Positions 1-7,963 of a stretch of DNA of 64,000 bases are shown here, one piece after another. Each line of letters begins with the position of its first letter. Positions within the stretch are counted from its first letter, which is position 1. Source of the stretch: Nioella sp965215655 (lineage in GTDB: Bacteria > Pseudomonadota > Alphaproteobacteria > Rhodobacterales > Rhodobacteraceae). The notes under the pieces were generated by a model. It searched no databases. It saw only the letters and a list, made by a program, of their open reading frames with translations, and was not told where the DNA came from. Where the stretch lies: contig NZ_OZ244111.1 in assembly GCF_965215655.1 (NCBI RefSeq), positions 3,038,001 to 3,102,000 of the forward strand. The letters are read 5' to 3'. The translations under genes were made by a program, and so were the position numbers.

Positions 1-704
1 ACCTCGACCCAGTCCCGGTTCAGCCGGTAGGCACCCTTGCCTTCCAGCACATATAGCCCGTGTTCCATCACGTGGGTTTCCAGGAAGGGAATGACCGCCC
101 CGGGTTGCAGCGTCACGATGGTCACATGCATGTCGTGGCGCAGATCGTCATGATCCATGAAGCGCGTCGTGGCCCAGGCCCCGTCCGTGTCCGGCATGAC
201 ATTGGGCGCTATCGCCGCCTCGTTCGCCACCACGAACGGGTCCGGCAGCCCCAGCCCGTCCACCGGCTGGTAGGCCTTGCGAATCCAGTGGAACCGGGCC
301 GGCACCCCTGCCATGGCCCGCAGGCGCCACTCGGCACCGGCAGGAACAAAGGCAAATCCACCTGCACCGATCTGGTAATCCGTCCCGGCTATGGTGATCG
401 CCAGATGACCGTCCATGACGAAAATGGCGGCTTCTGCGCGGGGGTCCGTCTCGGGCCGGTCGCTGCCGCCGCCCGGCTGGACCTCGGCAATATATTGCGA
501 GAAGGTCTCGGAAAATCCGGACATCGGGCGTGCGATCACCCAGAAGCGCGACTGTTCCCAGAACGGCAATTGCGATGTCACGATGTCAGAGAAGCAGCCC
601 CGCGGGATCACCGCGTAGGCCTCGGTGAACACGGCCCGATCCGTCAGCAATTGCGTTTGCGGCGGCAAGCCGCCCGTGGGGGCATGGTAGGTGCGGGGGG
701 GCAT
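1..704 (-). CDS. allE: (S)-ureidoglycine aminohydrolase, partial (C-terminus cut by window edge)
   Basis: A bicupin enzyme that converts (S)-ureidoglycine to ureidoglycolate and ammonia in allantoin breakdown. The start at 704 gives MPPRTYHAPTGGLPPQ, the typical opening of this family. The first cupin block includes the TEAYAVIPRG and LPFW segments, and the metal-binding second cupin follows (FLETHVMEHGLYVLEGKG). The frame runs off the left edge at RLNRDWVEV, a segment usually close to the C-terminus, so only a short tail is missing. It reads in the same direction as the urease genes, 133 nt beyond ureG. That fits a pathway in which ureide breakdown releases urea for urease. The family call is confident; whether it shares a transcript with ureG is not shown. 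Confidence 0.85.
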   Translation of the reverse strand, partial: MPPRTYHAPTGGLPPQTQLLTDRAVFTEAYAVIPRGCFSDIVTSQLPFWEQSRFWVIARPMSGFSETFSQYIAEVQPGGGSDRPETDPRAEAAIFVMDGHLAITIAGTDYQIGAGGFAFVPAGAEWRLRAMAGVPARFHWIRKAYQPVDGLGLPDPFVVANEAAIAPNVMPDTDGAWATTRFMDHDDLRHDMHVTIVTLQPGAVIPFLETHVMEHGLYVLEGKGAYRLNRDWVE

Positions 705-837
705 TCTGGGCAGGCTCCGATCAGGACAGTCAGACCCCATCAAACCCGAAGCCCGGCCCCCGCACCACCGTCAAATGCGCCCTGTCTTGGCTGAAGGTAT
801 CCGTGGCAGAAGCTGATAATCCACCCCTTGACCCCGG

Positions 838-1470
838 TCAGGCCCCGGCAGCGTCCCGCATGGGCAGCCCGCCGATCCGCGCGATCTGATCGACAACACC
901 GTCCACGCCTTTTCGATGTTTGAGCTGCGCGAAGAGGAAAGGCCGCCCGGCCCGCATCCGGGTGGCGTCTCGGTCCATCACCTCAAGGCGTGCCCCCACA
1001 TAGGGCGCCAGATCGGTCTTGTTGATGATCAGAAGGTCCGACTTCGTGATCGCGGGCCCGCCCTTGCGCGGGATCTCCTCTCCGGCCGCCACGTCGATGA
1101 CGTAAAGCGTGATATCCGCCAGTTCCGGGCTGAACGTGGCCGACAGGTTGTCACCCCCGCTTTCGATCAGCACCACGTCGAGGTCGGGAATGCGCGCGGT
1201 CAGTTCGGCGATGGCGGCAAGGTTGATCGAGGCGTCCTCGCGGATCGCGGTATGCGGACAGCCGCCGGTTTCGACTCCCATGATCCGCTCCTGCGGCAGG
1301 ACCTGCAGGCGCATCAGCGCCTCGGCGTCCTCCTGTGTGTAGATGTCGTTGGTGATGGCGGCGATGGACCAGCGATCTCGCATCGCCTCGCACAGGGCCG
1401 CGGTGAGCGTGGTCTTGCCGGCGCCGACGGGGCCGCCGATACCGACGCGAAGGGGGCCGTTCATGCTCAT
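838..1470 (-). CDS. ureG: Urease accessory GTPase UreG
   Basis: SIMIBI-class GTPase that delivers nickel to the urease active site with UreE, UreF and UreD. The 210-residue protein has the P-loop GPVGAGKT (13-20), the CPH metal-binding motif (71-73), the ESGGDNLSATFS block (103-113) and NKTD (150-153) for guanine specificity. Its start overlaps the ureF stop by 4 nt (ATGA), so translation is probably coupled. It is the last urease gene in the leftward run. Length and all motifs match the family. Confidence 0.97.
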   Translation of the reverse strand: MSMNGPLRVGIGGPVGAGKTTLTAALCEAMRDRWSIAAITNDIYTQEDAEALMRLQVLPQERIMGVETGGCPHTAIREDASINLAAIAELTARIPDLDVVLIESGGDNLSATFSPELADITLYVIDVAAGEEIPRKGGPAITKSDLLIINKTDLAPYVGARLEVMDRDATRMRAGRPFLFAQLKHRKGVDGVVDQIARIGGLPMRDAAGA

Positions 1471-2111
1471 GATCTGAATATCCTCGAATACAGGGTTTCA
1501 TGGCGCATCGACGCGATATCAGCCAGGAAGGCACAGCTGCCGATATCGTCGAGCGTGTCTTGCAGGGCCTCGGCGGCGATCCCGGGGCAAAGCCGCGACA
1601 GCCGCGCCAGTGCCGCCTGCCCCTCGGTCTGGCCAAGGGGCACGATGCGGATCGCGGCGGAGGTCAGGTTGGCCGCAAAGGCGTGCAGGTAGAGCGTGGC
1701 GACGGTGTCCAGCGGAAGGCCCATCAGCCGCGCCGCCCACCCCACGGCGACGGGGTAGGTCAGGTCGGGCAGGTCCCCGCCCCAGATCGCGCGGGTGGTC
1801 TGCGCGAAGGACTGGCCCTGCTGCACGGTTTCCAGAAGCCTTTCCCTCGACGGGGCCAGCGCGCGGGCAAGCGCGTCGATCTCTTTCAGCGCCGGGGCAT
1901 CGGCGTCATGGGCCGCCCGCAGCAGGGTGACATCGGTGCGCGGACTGCCGAGGGTCAGCACCTCGCCGATCCACCCCTCGGCGCTGGCAGCATCGGTCAC
2001 GCGCTCCTCGGCCACGGCCTGCTCCAGCCCATGGGAATATGCAAACGCCCCGACCGGGTAGGCGGGCGAAAACCATTGCGTGAGGGTCAGAAGGGTCGCG
2101 GCGTCGGTCAT
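1467..2111 (-). CDS. ureF: Urease accessory protein UreF
   Basis: All-helical maturation factor that, with UreD, forms the platform on apo-urease where UreG loads nickel. The 214-residue product starts MTDAATLLTLTQWFSPAYPVG; the segment FSPAYPVGAFAYSHGLE is the recognisable N-terminal UreF signature. An in-frame ATG further upstream would add 35 residues inside ureE. The start at 2111 is preferred because it sits 4 nt past the ureE stop and fits the usual length. It lies between ureE and ureG in a tight accessory block. Confidence 0.93.
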   Translation of the reverse strand: MTDAATLLTLTQWFSPAYPVGAFAYSHGLEQAVAEERVTDAASAEGWIGEVLTLGSPRTDVTLLRAAHDADAPALKEIDALARALAPSRERLLETVQQGQSFAQTTRAIWGGDLPDLTYPVAVGWAARLMGLPLDTVATLYLHAFAANLTSAAIRIVPLGQTEGQAALARLSRLCPGIAAEALQDTLDDIGSCAFLADIASMRHETLYSRIFRS

Positions 2112-2115
2112 CGGG

Positions 2116-2571
2116 TCAATGGGCGTGGCCGTGATCATGGCTATGGGTGCGCCCGTGGCCATAGGCACCCCCCTCGGGGGTGAAGGGTTCGAGAACCTCG
2201 CGCGTCGTGGCGCCAAGCCGCGCCAGCATGTCGGCGATCACGTGATCGGGCTGGATCAGCAGCCGCCCGGCCTCGATCTGGCAGGGCGTATGGCGATTGC
2301 CCACGTGCCAAGCGATGCGGGTCAGATCGGGCGCTGTGATTTCCAGCAGCGGCTCGGGCGCGGCCTCGATGGCGATCTCACCCTTCGGCGTGACCAGCAC
2401 CCCGCCATGATCGAGCGAGGTCGTCTTGGGCAGGTCGACCAGCAGCGCCCGGCCATCGGTCAGCGTCACAACCCTGCGGCGCAGGAAGCGCCCCTCGTAG
2501 TCGAGCCGGACGGTGCCGACGGGCGTTGCATGGGCATGGCCGTGATAGGCCATGGCGGTGAGGTCGGTCAT
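2116..2571 (-). CDS. ureE: Urease nickel metallochaperone UreE
   Basis: Cytoplasmic nickel carrier that hands Ni to UreG. The 151-residue protein has the two-domain UreE layout: an N-terminal beta domain with LRRRVVTLTDGRALLVDLP, a metal-binding domain with the WHVGNRHTPCQI block around the conserved histidine, and a histidine-rich tail (HGRTHSHDHGHAH) typical of nickel-storing UreE. ATG 2571 gives the normal N-terminus; an upstream in-frame start adds 12 unconserved residues. It is separated from ureC by a gene on the opposite strand, so ureEFG probably needs its own promoter in 2572-2651. Confidence 0.93.
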   Translation of the reverse strand: MTDLTAMAYHGHAHATPVGTVRLDYEGRFLRRRVVTLTDGRALLVDLPKTTSLDHGGVLVTPKGEIAIEAAPEPLLEITAPDLTRIAWHVGNRHTPCQIEAGRLLIQPDHVIADMLARLGATTREVLEPFTPEGGAYGHGRTHSHDHGHAH

Positions 2572-2651
2572 AGTGGGAACTCCGAAAAAGCAGGGCGCCA
2601 GGCCCACGGGCGGTTAACCGGGCGTTCATCTTCGCGTGACAGGATGCCCGC

Positions 2652-2981
2652 ATGAATAGAAGCCACCCGACACCGCGCGACCTCGCCGATGCGCTTGGCG
2701 CGGTCCGCGAAGACATCAAGGCGCTCAAACAGCGCGAGGCAGAGCTGCGCGCTGCCCTGCTCGATGCGCGCTGCAACGGCCCTGTCGCGGGCAGCCGTTT
2801 CGTGGTGTCGGTCCGTGAAACCAGCCGGCGCAGCATCGACATGAACACCCTGCCCGACGCCATTCACCGCGACGACAGATATTGGAAAATCAGCACGACG
2901 CGGACGGTCGTGACCAAGCCCCTTGCAAGATCGGGGCCGGTCCCGCAGGAGGAGGACATCGAACTGATCGAACCCTGGTAA
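2652..2981 (+). CDS. Hypothetical protein, opposite-strand insertion within the urease cluster
   Basis: A 109-residue protein of unknown function. It has a charged, probably coiled-coil N-terminal stretch (about 10-40, ALGAVREDIKALKQREAELR). After it comes a compact region with SRFVVSVRETSRRSIDMNTL, a pattern I associate with small phage-encoded proteins, though that is a weak impression. There is no signal peptide or membrane segment. It is read against the urease genes, divergent from ureE (80 nt between starts) and convergent with ureC (12 nt between stops). Codon use looks like the neighbours, so it is probably real. Any link to urease maturation is unproven. Confidence 0.6.
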   Translation: MNRSHPTPRDLADALGAVREDIKALKQREAELRAALLDARCNGPVAGSRFVVSVRETSRRSIDMNTLPDAIHRDDRYWKISTTRTVVTKPLARSGPVPQEEDIELIEPW

Positions 2982-2993
2982 CATCCGCGCCCC

Positions 2994-4754
2994 TCAGAAC
3001 AGGAAATACCGCTGCGCCATGGGCAGCACCTCGGCGGGCTGGCAGGTCAGCAACTCACCATCCGCGCGCACTTCGTAGGTCTCGGGGTTCACCTCGACCA
3101 CCGGCAGCGCATCGTTGAGCCTGAGGTCCCGCTTGCCGATGCCGCGCGTGTTCACCACGGGCAGGGTATCCTTGGCCAGCCCGAGCGATTTGCCGATCCC
3201 GTCCTCCTGCGCGGCGGCCGAAACGAAGGTCACGGCGGACCGTTCCACCGACCGGCCGTAAGCCCCGAACATGGGCCGTGTGTAGACCGGTTGCGGCGTG
3301 GGGATCGAGGCGTTGGGATCGCCCATCTGCGCGACGGCGATTGTGCCCCCCAGAAGAACCATCTCGGGCTTCACGCCGAAGAAGGCGGGCGACCACAGCA
3401 CCAGGTCGGCGCGCTTGCCTTCCTCGATGCTGCCCACATGGGCGCTGATCCCGTGGGCGATCGCCGGGTTGATCGTGTATTTCGCCACGTAGCGGCGAAC
3501 GCGGAAATTGTCGTTCTGGCCGGTCTCATCCGTCAGCCGCCCGCGCTGCTTCTTCATCTTGTCGGCGGTCTGCCAGGTGCGGATCACCACCTCGCCCACC
3601 CGGCCCATGGCCTGGCTGTCCGACGCGATGATCGAAAACGCCCCCATGTCGTGCAGGATATCCTCTGCCGCAATGGTTTCGCGCCTGATGCGGCTTTCGG
3701 CGAAGGCCACATCCTCGGGGATCGACTTGTCGAGGTGGTGACAGACCATGAGCATATCCAGATGCTCCTCCAGCGTGTTCACGGTAAAGGGCCGCGTCGG
3801 GTTGGTCGAGGAGGGCAGCACATGCTCCTCGCCGCAGATCCTGATGATGTCGGGCGCATGTCCGCCGCCGGCACCCTCTGTGTGGAAGGCGTGGATCGTG
3901 CGGCCCTTCATGGCCTTCACGGTGTTTTCCACAAAGCCCGACTCATTCAGCGTGTCGGTGTGGATCATTACCTGCACATCCATGGCATCGGCGACCGAGA
4001 GACAGCAATCAATCGCGCCCGGCGTAGTGCCCCAGTCCTCGTGCAGCTTGAGGCAGGACGCTCCGGCCAGCACCTGTTCCTCCAGCGCGGCGGGAAGCGA
4101 GGCGTTGCCCTTCCCCGCGAAGGCGAGGTTCATCGGGAAGGCATCGGCCGCCTGCAACATCCGCCCGATATGCCACGGCCCCGGCGTGCAGGTGGTAGCC
4201 AGCGTGCCATGCGCGGGGCCGGTGCCGCCGCCGATCATCGTGGTCAGGCCCGAATGGAGCGCATCGTCGATCTGCTGCGGGCAGATGAAGTGGATATGGC
4301 TGTCGATGCCCCCCGCCGTCAGGATGCGCCCCTCGCCCGCAATGGCCTCGGTCCCCGGCCCGACGACGATATTGACGCCCGGCTGCGTATCGGGATTGCC
4401 GGCCTTGCCGATCTTGTGGATGCGCCCGTCCTTCAGGCCCACATCGGCCTTGTAGATCCCGGTCCAGTCCACGATCAGCGCGTTGGTGATGACGGTATCG
4501 ACCGCGCCGTCGGCCCGCGTCGCCTGCCCCTGCCCCATCCCGTCGCGGATGACCTTGCCGCCGCCAAACTTGACCTCTTCACCATAATGCATCGCATTGG
4601 CACCGGACCCGCCGGATATCGCCGCACCCGCCCGTTCGGCAGTCAGGTCACGCTCGACCTCGATAATCAGGTCGGTATCGGCCAGCCGCAGCCGGTCGCC
4701 CACGGTGGGGCCGAACATGGCGGCGTAGTCACGGCGGGATATGGTAGCGGGCAT
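2994..4754 (-). CDS. ureC: Urease catalytic subunit alpha UreC
   Basis: Catalytic subunit of the dinickel urease, hydrolysing urea to ammonia and carbamate. The 586-residue protein shows the HIH nickel ligands (153-155), the lysine carbamylated to bridge the two nickels (K236 in LKLHEDWG), further ligand histidines near 265 and 291, the mobile-flap Cys-His (C338-H339 in MVCHHLD) and the aspartate in ASDSQ (379). At about residues 38-56, between the DLTAE and YGEEVKFGGGK segments, there is what looks like an 18-residue insertion rich in Gly and Ala compared with the usual 567-residue form. It lies downstream of the AhpD-like gene in the leftward run. Confidence 0.98.
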   Translation of the reverse strand: MPATISRRDYAAMFGPTVGDRLRLADTDLIIEVERDLTAERAGAAISGGSGANAMHYGEEVKFGGGKVIRDGMGQGQATRADGAVDTVITNALIVDWTGIYKADVGLKDGRIHKIGKAGNPDTQPGVNIVVGPGTEAIAGEGRILTAGGIDSHIHFICPQQIDDALHSGLTTMIGGGTGPAHGTLATTCTPGPWHIGRMLQAADAFPMNLAFAGKGNASLPAALEEQVLAGASCLKLHEDWGTTPGAIDCCLSVADAMDVQVMIHTDTLNESGFVENTVKAMKGRTIHAFHTEGAGGGHAPDIIRICGEEHVLPSSTNPTRPFTVNTLEEHLDMLMVCHHLDKSIPEDVAFAESRIRRETIAAEDILHDMGAFSIIASDSQAMGRVGEVVIRTWQTADKMKKQRGRLTDETGQNDNFRVRRYVAKYTINPAIAHGISAHVGSIEEGKRADLVLWSPAFFGVKPEMVLLGGTIAVAQMGDPNASIPTPQPVYTRPMFGAYGRSVERSAVTFVSAAAQEDGIGKSLGLAKDTLPVVNTRGIGKRDLRLNDALPVVEVNPETYEVRADGELLTCQPAEVLPMAQRYFLF

Positions 4755-4780
4755 CAGAGGCTCCTAGCTTGGGTCGGTCG

Positions 4781-5176
4781 TCATGCGCGGAATGCCTCGT
4801 CCACGGGCACTTGCAGCATGTTGGCCAGCGCGTTGGTGCTGCTGGCCATGGCCACGACCGACATCAATTCGTTATACATCTCGGGCGTCATCCCCTTGGC
4901 GCGGGCCGAGGCCGCGTGGGAATGACAGCAATATTCGCAGGCATTGGCGGCAGAGACGGCGATATAGATCATCTCTTTCATCAAAGGATCGAGCGCGCCG
5001 GGGCCCATGACGGGCTTCAACCCCTCCCACGTCGCCTTCAGTTGCGCGGGGTTGTGGGCCAGCGCGCGCCAGAAGTTGTTGACGTAATCTGTGCCACGCG
5101 TGGCGCGGATATCGGCGAAGACCGCTGCCGCCTCGGGCGTCAGCTGATCGTCGGTCAGAAGGGGTAGTGTGGCCAT
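4781..5176 (-). CDS. AhpD-like carboxymuconolactone decarboxylase family protein within the urease operon
   Basis: A 131-residue member of the AhpD/CMD fold. The active-site motif CEYCCHSH gives C80, C83 and H87 in the CxxC-x3-H arrangement of alkylhydroperoxidase-type proteins, so thiol peroxidase chemistry is possible. Its ATG overlaps the ureB stop (TGATG), and ureC follows 26 nt later, so it is cotranscribed and translationally coupled with urease subunits. It is not a standard urease gene. A role in protecting the nickel site or thiol proteins from peroxides is only a guess. Confidence 0.85.
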   Translation of the reverse strand: MATLPLLTDDQLTPEAAAVFADIRATRGTDYVNNFWRALAHNPAQLKATWEGLKPVMGPGALDPLMKEMIYIAVSAANACEYCCHSHAASARAKGMTPEMYNELMSVVAMASSTNALANMLQVPVDEAFRA

Positions 5177-5481
5177 CACAGGTCTCCCATCACCTGTTGG
5201 TTGAAACCAAAGACGCGGCGTGCGCCCCCGATGGGGATGAGTTGAACCTCGCGCCGCTGTCCCGGTTCGAACCGTACGGCGGTGCCTGCGGCGATGTCGA
5301 GCCTGCGTCCGCGCGCGGCGGTGCGGTCGAACTCGAGTGCGCTGTTGGCCTCGGCGAAATGGTAGTGGCTGCCCACCTGAACGGGCCGGTCGCCAGTGTT
5401 GGCCACCATCAGCGTGATCGCCTCGCGCCCCTCGTTCAGAACCAGATTGCCCTCGGCAGGAAACAGCTCTCCGGGGATCAT
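5176..5481 (-). CDS. ureB: Urease subunit beta UreB
   Basis: Structural beta subunit of the (alpha-beta-gamma)3 urease. The 101-residue protein begins MIPGELFPAEG and contains VANTGDRPVQVGSHYHFAEAN, the family signature, then LDIAAGTAVRFEPGQ and the FGFNQQV tail. The ATG at 5481 overlaps the stop of the preceding 54-residue ORF by 4 nt (ATGA). Longer in-frame upstream extensions lie inside that ORF and are not conserved. Confidence 0.97.
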   Translation of the reverse strand: MIPGELFPAEGNLVLNEGREAITLMVANTGDRPVQVGSHYHFAEANSALEFDRTAARGRRLDIAAGTAVRFEPGQRREVQLIPIGGARRVFGFNQQVMGDL

Positions 5482-5642
5482 CGGCGGACCCGGCCGATCA
5501 GGTAGCCGCCCGCCAACCCCGCCGCCAGCAGAAGCGCGCCCACGAACCAGCTGTTGGCCTCGTGCGGGTGCAGGTGGCCACCTTCGTGGGCTTGTGCGGC
5601 AGTGGCAAGGATCAGGCCGAGACACGGAAGAAGGTATTTCAT
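5478..5642 (-). CDS. Small exported or membrane-anchored His-containing protein between ureA and ureB
   Basis: A 54-residue ORF beginning MKYLLPCLGLILATAAQA, a clear signal-peptide-like stretch. It continues with EGGHLHPHEANSW and one hydrophobic segment (about 33-50), and ends RVRR. Its stop overlaps ureB by 4 nt and its start lies 12 nt from the ureA stop, so it is a translationally coupled operon member. The three histidines just after the predicted cleavage site could bind metal outside the cytoplasm. That would fit nickel handling, but this is inference. I do not recognise a named family. Confidence 0.7.
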   Translation of the reverse strand: MKYLLPCLGLILATAAQAHEGGHLHPHEANSWFVGALLLAAGLAGGYLIGRVRR

Positions 5643-5654
5643 GACAATGCCCTT

Positions 5655-5957
5655 TCAGCGGATGGGGTTGTGAACGGTGACAAGCTTGGTGCCGTCGGGA
5701 AAGGTGGCCTCGACCTGCACTTCGTGGATCATCTCAGGGATGCCCTCCATGCACTGGTCGCGGGTGATCACATGGGCGCCCGCCTCCATCATGTCGGCGA
5801 CGCTGCGCCCGTCACGGGCACCTTCGACCACGGCGTCGGTGATCAGGGCGATGGCTTCGGGGTAGTTCAGCTTGACGCCGCGCGCCAACCGCTTGCGGGC
5901 GACTTCGGCGGCCATGGCGATCAGTAGCTTGTCCTTTTCGCGGGGGGTCAGGTTCAT
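5655..5957 (-). CDS. ureA: Urease subunit gamma UreA
   Basis: Small structural gamma subunit, exactly 100 residues. MNLTPREKDKLLIAMAAEVA is the classic N-terminus and VQVEATFPDGTKLVTVHNPI the classic C-terminus. It begins 1 nt after the ureD stop, so the two are one transcript. With ureB and ureC on separate genes, the enzyme has the three-chain bacterial arrangement. Confidence 0.98.
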   Translation of the reverse strand: MNLTPREKDKLLIAMAAEVARKRLARGVKLNYPEAIALITDAVVEGARDGRSVADMMEAGAHVITRDQCMEGIPEMIHEVQVEATFPDGTKLVTVHNPIR

Positions 5958-5958
5958 G

Positions 5959-6876
5959 TCACAGCATCCATGTTCGGGGCAGGTCCGCCCGGTGCAAAAG
6001 GGAGATGACAGGGATCAGGCTGGCGCGCAGGGCGAAGCTGTCTTCGGCCAGAATGCGGATGAACAGCAGATCGGGGCGGATCAGGCTTGCTCCACCGGTT
6101 TCAGGCAGCAGATCGCGGACATCGCCCAGAAACGCTTCGGCCCCCGGCGCGGCGAAGATCACCTTGGCCAGTGCCGTCGCGCCGTGACCGGTGGCATGGC
6201 CCTGCATCAGCCGGGACACATCGCCAGTCAGCCGGGTGGCATCGGTGAAGAGGCGCGCGCCACCACGGAAGATCTCGATCCGGTCAGACAGGCGAATGTC
6301 GTGCAGCACCTCACCCATGGCACGGCGACCGAAAACCAGCGGTTCCACGACCAGAAGGCTGGCGTCTTTGGCCATGGTCACCGACAGACGGCGGCGCAGG
6401 CTGCTTCGGTCAAACAGGATGGTTTCCTGTGGCAGCCAGTCGATGCGCCCGCCCGCACCGATGGTCAGGCGCGCGTCCACATGTCCGATGTCCCCAGGCT
6501 GCGCCCGGTAGATGCGTTCGGCGGCCTGCGTGGTCAGGGTCAGGCGCGCGGCGGGCTCTGCGTCGGCCTCAACGGTAAAGCGGTCGCCACCCGTGACCCC
6601 GCCCGAGGTGTTCAGCAGCACCGCCTGCGGCCAGCCCGGCGTCTGGCGCGGAAACAGCATGCGCATCGACCCGGACTGCCGCAATCCGCGCAATCCTGAT
6701 GGCCCGACGGTCAACCGCGCCGCGCCTATTGCCCTTGGCTGGCTTGCGACCCCGGACAGGTCATGCGCTGAGAGCGGCTTGTTGATGGGAGCCTCCGTTG
6801 GGTTGTCCGACACCAGAGGTGCCCCCGATGTCGCCGGAGTCGGAAGGCCGAGCATAAAATCCGGGCGTTTCCCCAC
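5959..6876 (-). CDS. ureD: Urease accessory protein UreD
   Basis: Scaffold protein of the UreDFG nickel-insertion complex and first gene of the urease run. The 305-residue ORF contains LFPRQTPGWPQAVLLNTSGG, the VTGGDRF block, TTQAAERIYRA and the WLPQETILFD segment typical of UreD. The first 45 or so residues are unconserved in type, so the true start could be the ATG at 6855 or a later one. It lies 67 nt downstream of the RpiR gene in the same direction, so read-through is possible. Confidence 0.93.
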   Translation of the reverse strand: MGKRPDFMLGLPTPATSGAPLVSDNPTEAPINKPLSAHDLSGVASQPRAIGAARLTVGPSGLRGLRQSGSMRMLFPRQTPGWPQAVLLNTSGGVTGGDRFTVEADAEPAARLTLTTQAAERIYRAQPGDIGHVDARLTIGAGGRIDWLPQETILFDRSSLRRRLSVTMAKDASLLVVEPLVFGRRAMGEVLHDIRLSDRIEIFRGGARLFTDATRLTGDVSRLMQGHATGHGATALAKVIFAAPGAEAFLGDVRDLLPETGGASLIRPDLLFIRILAEDSFALRASLIPVISLLHRADLPRTWML

Positions 6877-6943
6877 ACATGGATGCTGAATGGTCGGGCG
6901 GTCCAGCCGTGAATGCCCAAAATCCGGGCATCAGCTAGACGGA

Positions 6944-7810
6944 TCAGGTGAACTTGCGGAACAGCCGTGTCATGTCGAAAAGCTCGTCCAGACGGTCATA
7001 GCGGTCCTTTGTATCGGGCCAGCTTTTTTCCTGCGTGGCCGCGATCAGCGCCTCGACCAGCATCATGGTGGCGATGTTGGAATCCCAGGCCGACGGGATT
7101 TCCACCCAGCAATTGAAAACCTGCCCCGCGACCTTGGCCACGGGCGAGGCCCATTGATCGGTGATCAGGATGATGTTCACCCCGCGCGGAGCCACCAGAT
7201 CGGCCAGGCGTTCCAGATTGGTTTCATAGCGGCGCACGTCGAACATCAGCAGCGTGTCGCCTTCGATCATGTCCAGCACGTAATGCGGCCAGGTGGCAGA
7301 GGAGGAGGTCATGTGGGTGACGCGCGGTCGAATCGCCTGGAAATGGGTGAAGGAGTAATCCGCGAGCGCCCGTGTGATGCGCCCGCCGACCACGTAGAGC
7401 CGCCCGGAGGTATCGGACAGCCGCTCTACCGCCGCATCGAACTTGGCGGTATCCACGTTCTCGAAAGTCTGGCCGATATTCTGCTGCACCGCCTCGGCGA
7501 ACCGGTTCAGCATATGGGTATCTGGCGCCGCCGCCGCCCATGTGGCCCGGCGCTGTGTGGGGCCGGAGGCCCGCGCCTCAAGCTCCTTTAGCAGGGCCTG
7601 ATGAAACTGCGGATATCCTTTGAACCCAAGCTTTTGCACCATCCGCGCCACTGTCGGCGTGGAGACGCCCGCATTGGCGGCAACGGCAGTGATCGAGGCC
7701 AAACCGGCGGAGGGATAGTTTTCCAGCAGGGCATTGGCGAATTTGCGCTCTGACTGGGTCAGTGCGGAGTAGTGTTCGCGGATCAGCTCCCGGACGGTCG
7801 TTACGGCCAT
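6944..7810 (-). CDS. RpiR/MurR-family transcriptional regulator
   Basis: A 288-residue regulator with an N-terminal HTH of the RpiR type (about 1-75; ITAVAANAGVSTPTVARMV as recognition region) and a C-terminal SIS phosphosugar-type ligand domain (about 120-260; LYVVGGRITRALADY). ATG 7810 is chosen because it yields the standard RpiR N-terminus; the frame upstream is unconserved. It is divergent from the amidohydrolase/TRAP/ligase operon across a 153-nt gap holding a paired direct repeat, so it most likely controls that operon. The effector is unknown. Confidence 0.9.
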   Translation of the reverse strand: MAVTTVRELIREHYSALTQSERKFANALLENYPSAGLASITAVAANAGVSTPTVARMVQKLGFKGYPQFHQALLKELEARASGPTQRRATWAAAAPDTHMLNRFAEAVQQNIGQTFENVDTAKFDAAVERLSDTSGRLYVVGGRITRALADYSFTHFQAIRPRVTHMTSSSATWPHYVLDMIEGDTLLMFDVRRYETNLERLADLVAPRGVNIILITDQWASPVAKVAGQVFNCWVEIPSAWDSNIATMMLVEALIAATQEKSWPDTKDRYDRLDELFDMTRLFRKFT

Positions 7811-7905
7811 GAAGTCCCTCCACCAGACAGGTTCTGCCGAAATCCCGGGCAGTTTGGCCTCTGTTGATAGCAGTTGGCGCAACCCGGTCCAAGCTTTCTG
7901 GAAAT

Positions 7906-7947
7906 ATATTGACAGAAACCACGCAGAAGGAAACAATATTTACAGAA
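7906..7947. promoter_or_regulatory. Candidate RpiR operator: two 12-bp direct repeats 30 bp apart
   Basis: Within the 7811-7963 divergent gap, ATATTGACAGAA at 7906-7917 recurs as ATATTTACAGAA at 7936-7947, with 11 of 12 positions identical. The 30-bp period is about three helical turns, which would place both copies on the same DNA face. It lies just upstream of the amidohydrolase ATG at 7964. The assignment to the adjacent RpiR protein is inferred from position. Confidence 0.5.
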
Positions 7948-7963
7948 CTGGGATGGAATCGGC

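Noticed and set aside
3291..4925. Long open frame (544 codons) on the + strand opposite ureC
   Set aside because: It mirrors ureC codon positions in a high-GC gene. The translation has no recognisable domain, while ureC is certain.
4781..5176. 4-carboxymuconolactone decarboxylase of aromatic degradation
   Set aside because: The CxxC-x3-H motif and urease context fit the AhpD-like branch; no other aromatic-pathway gene is adjacent.
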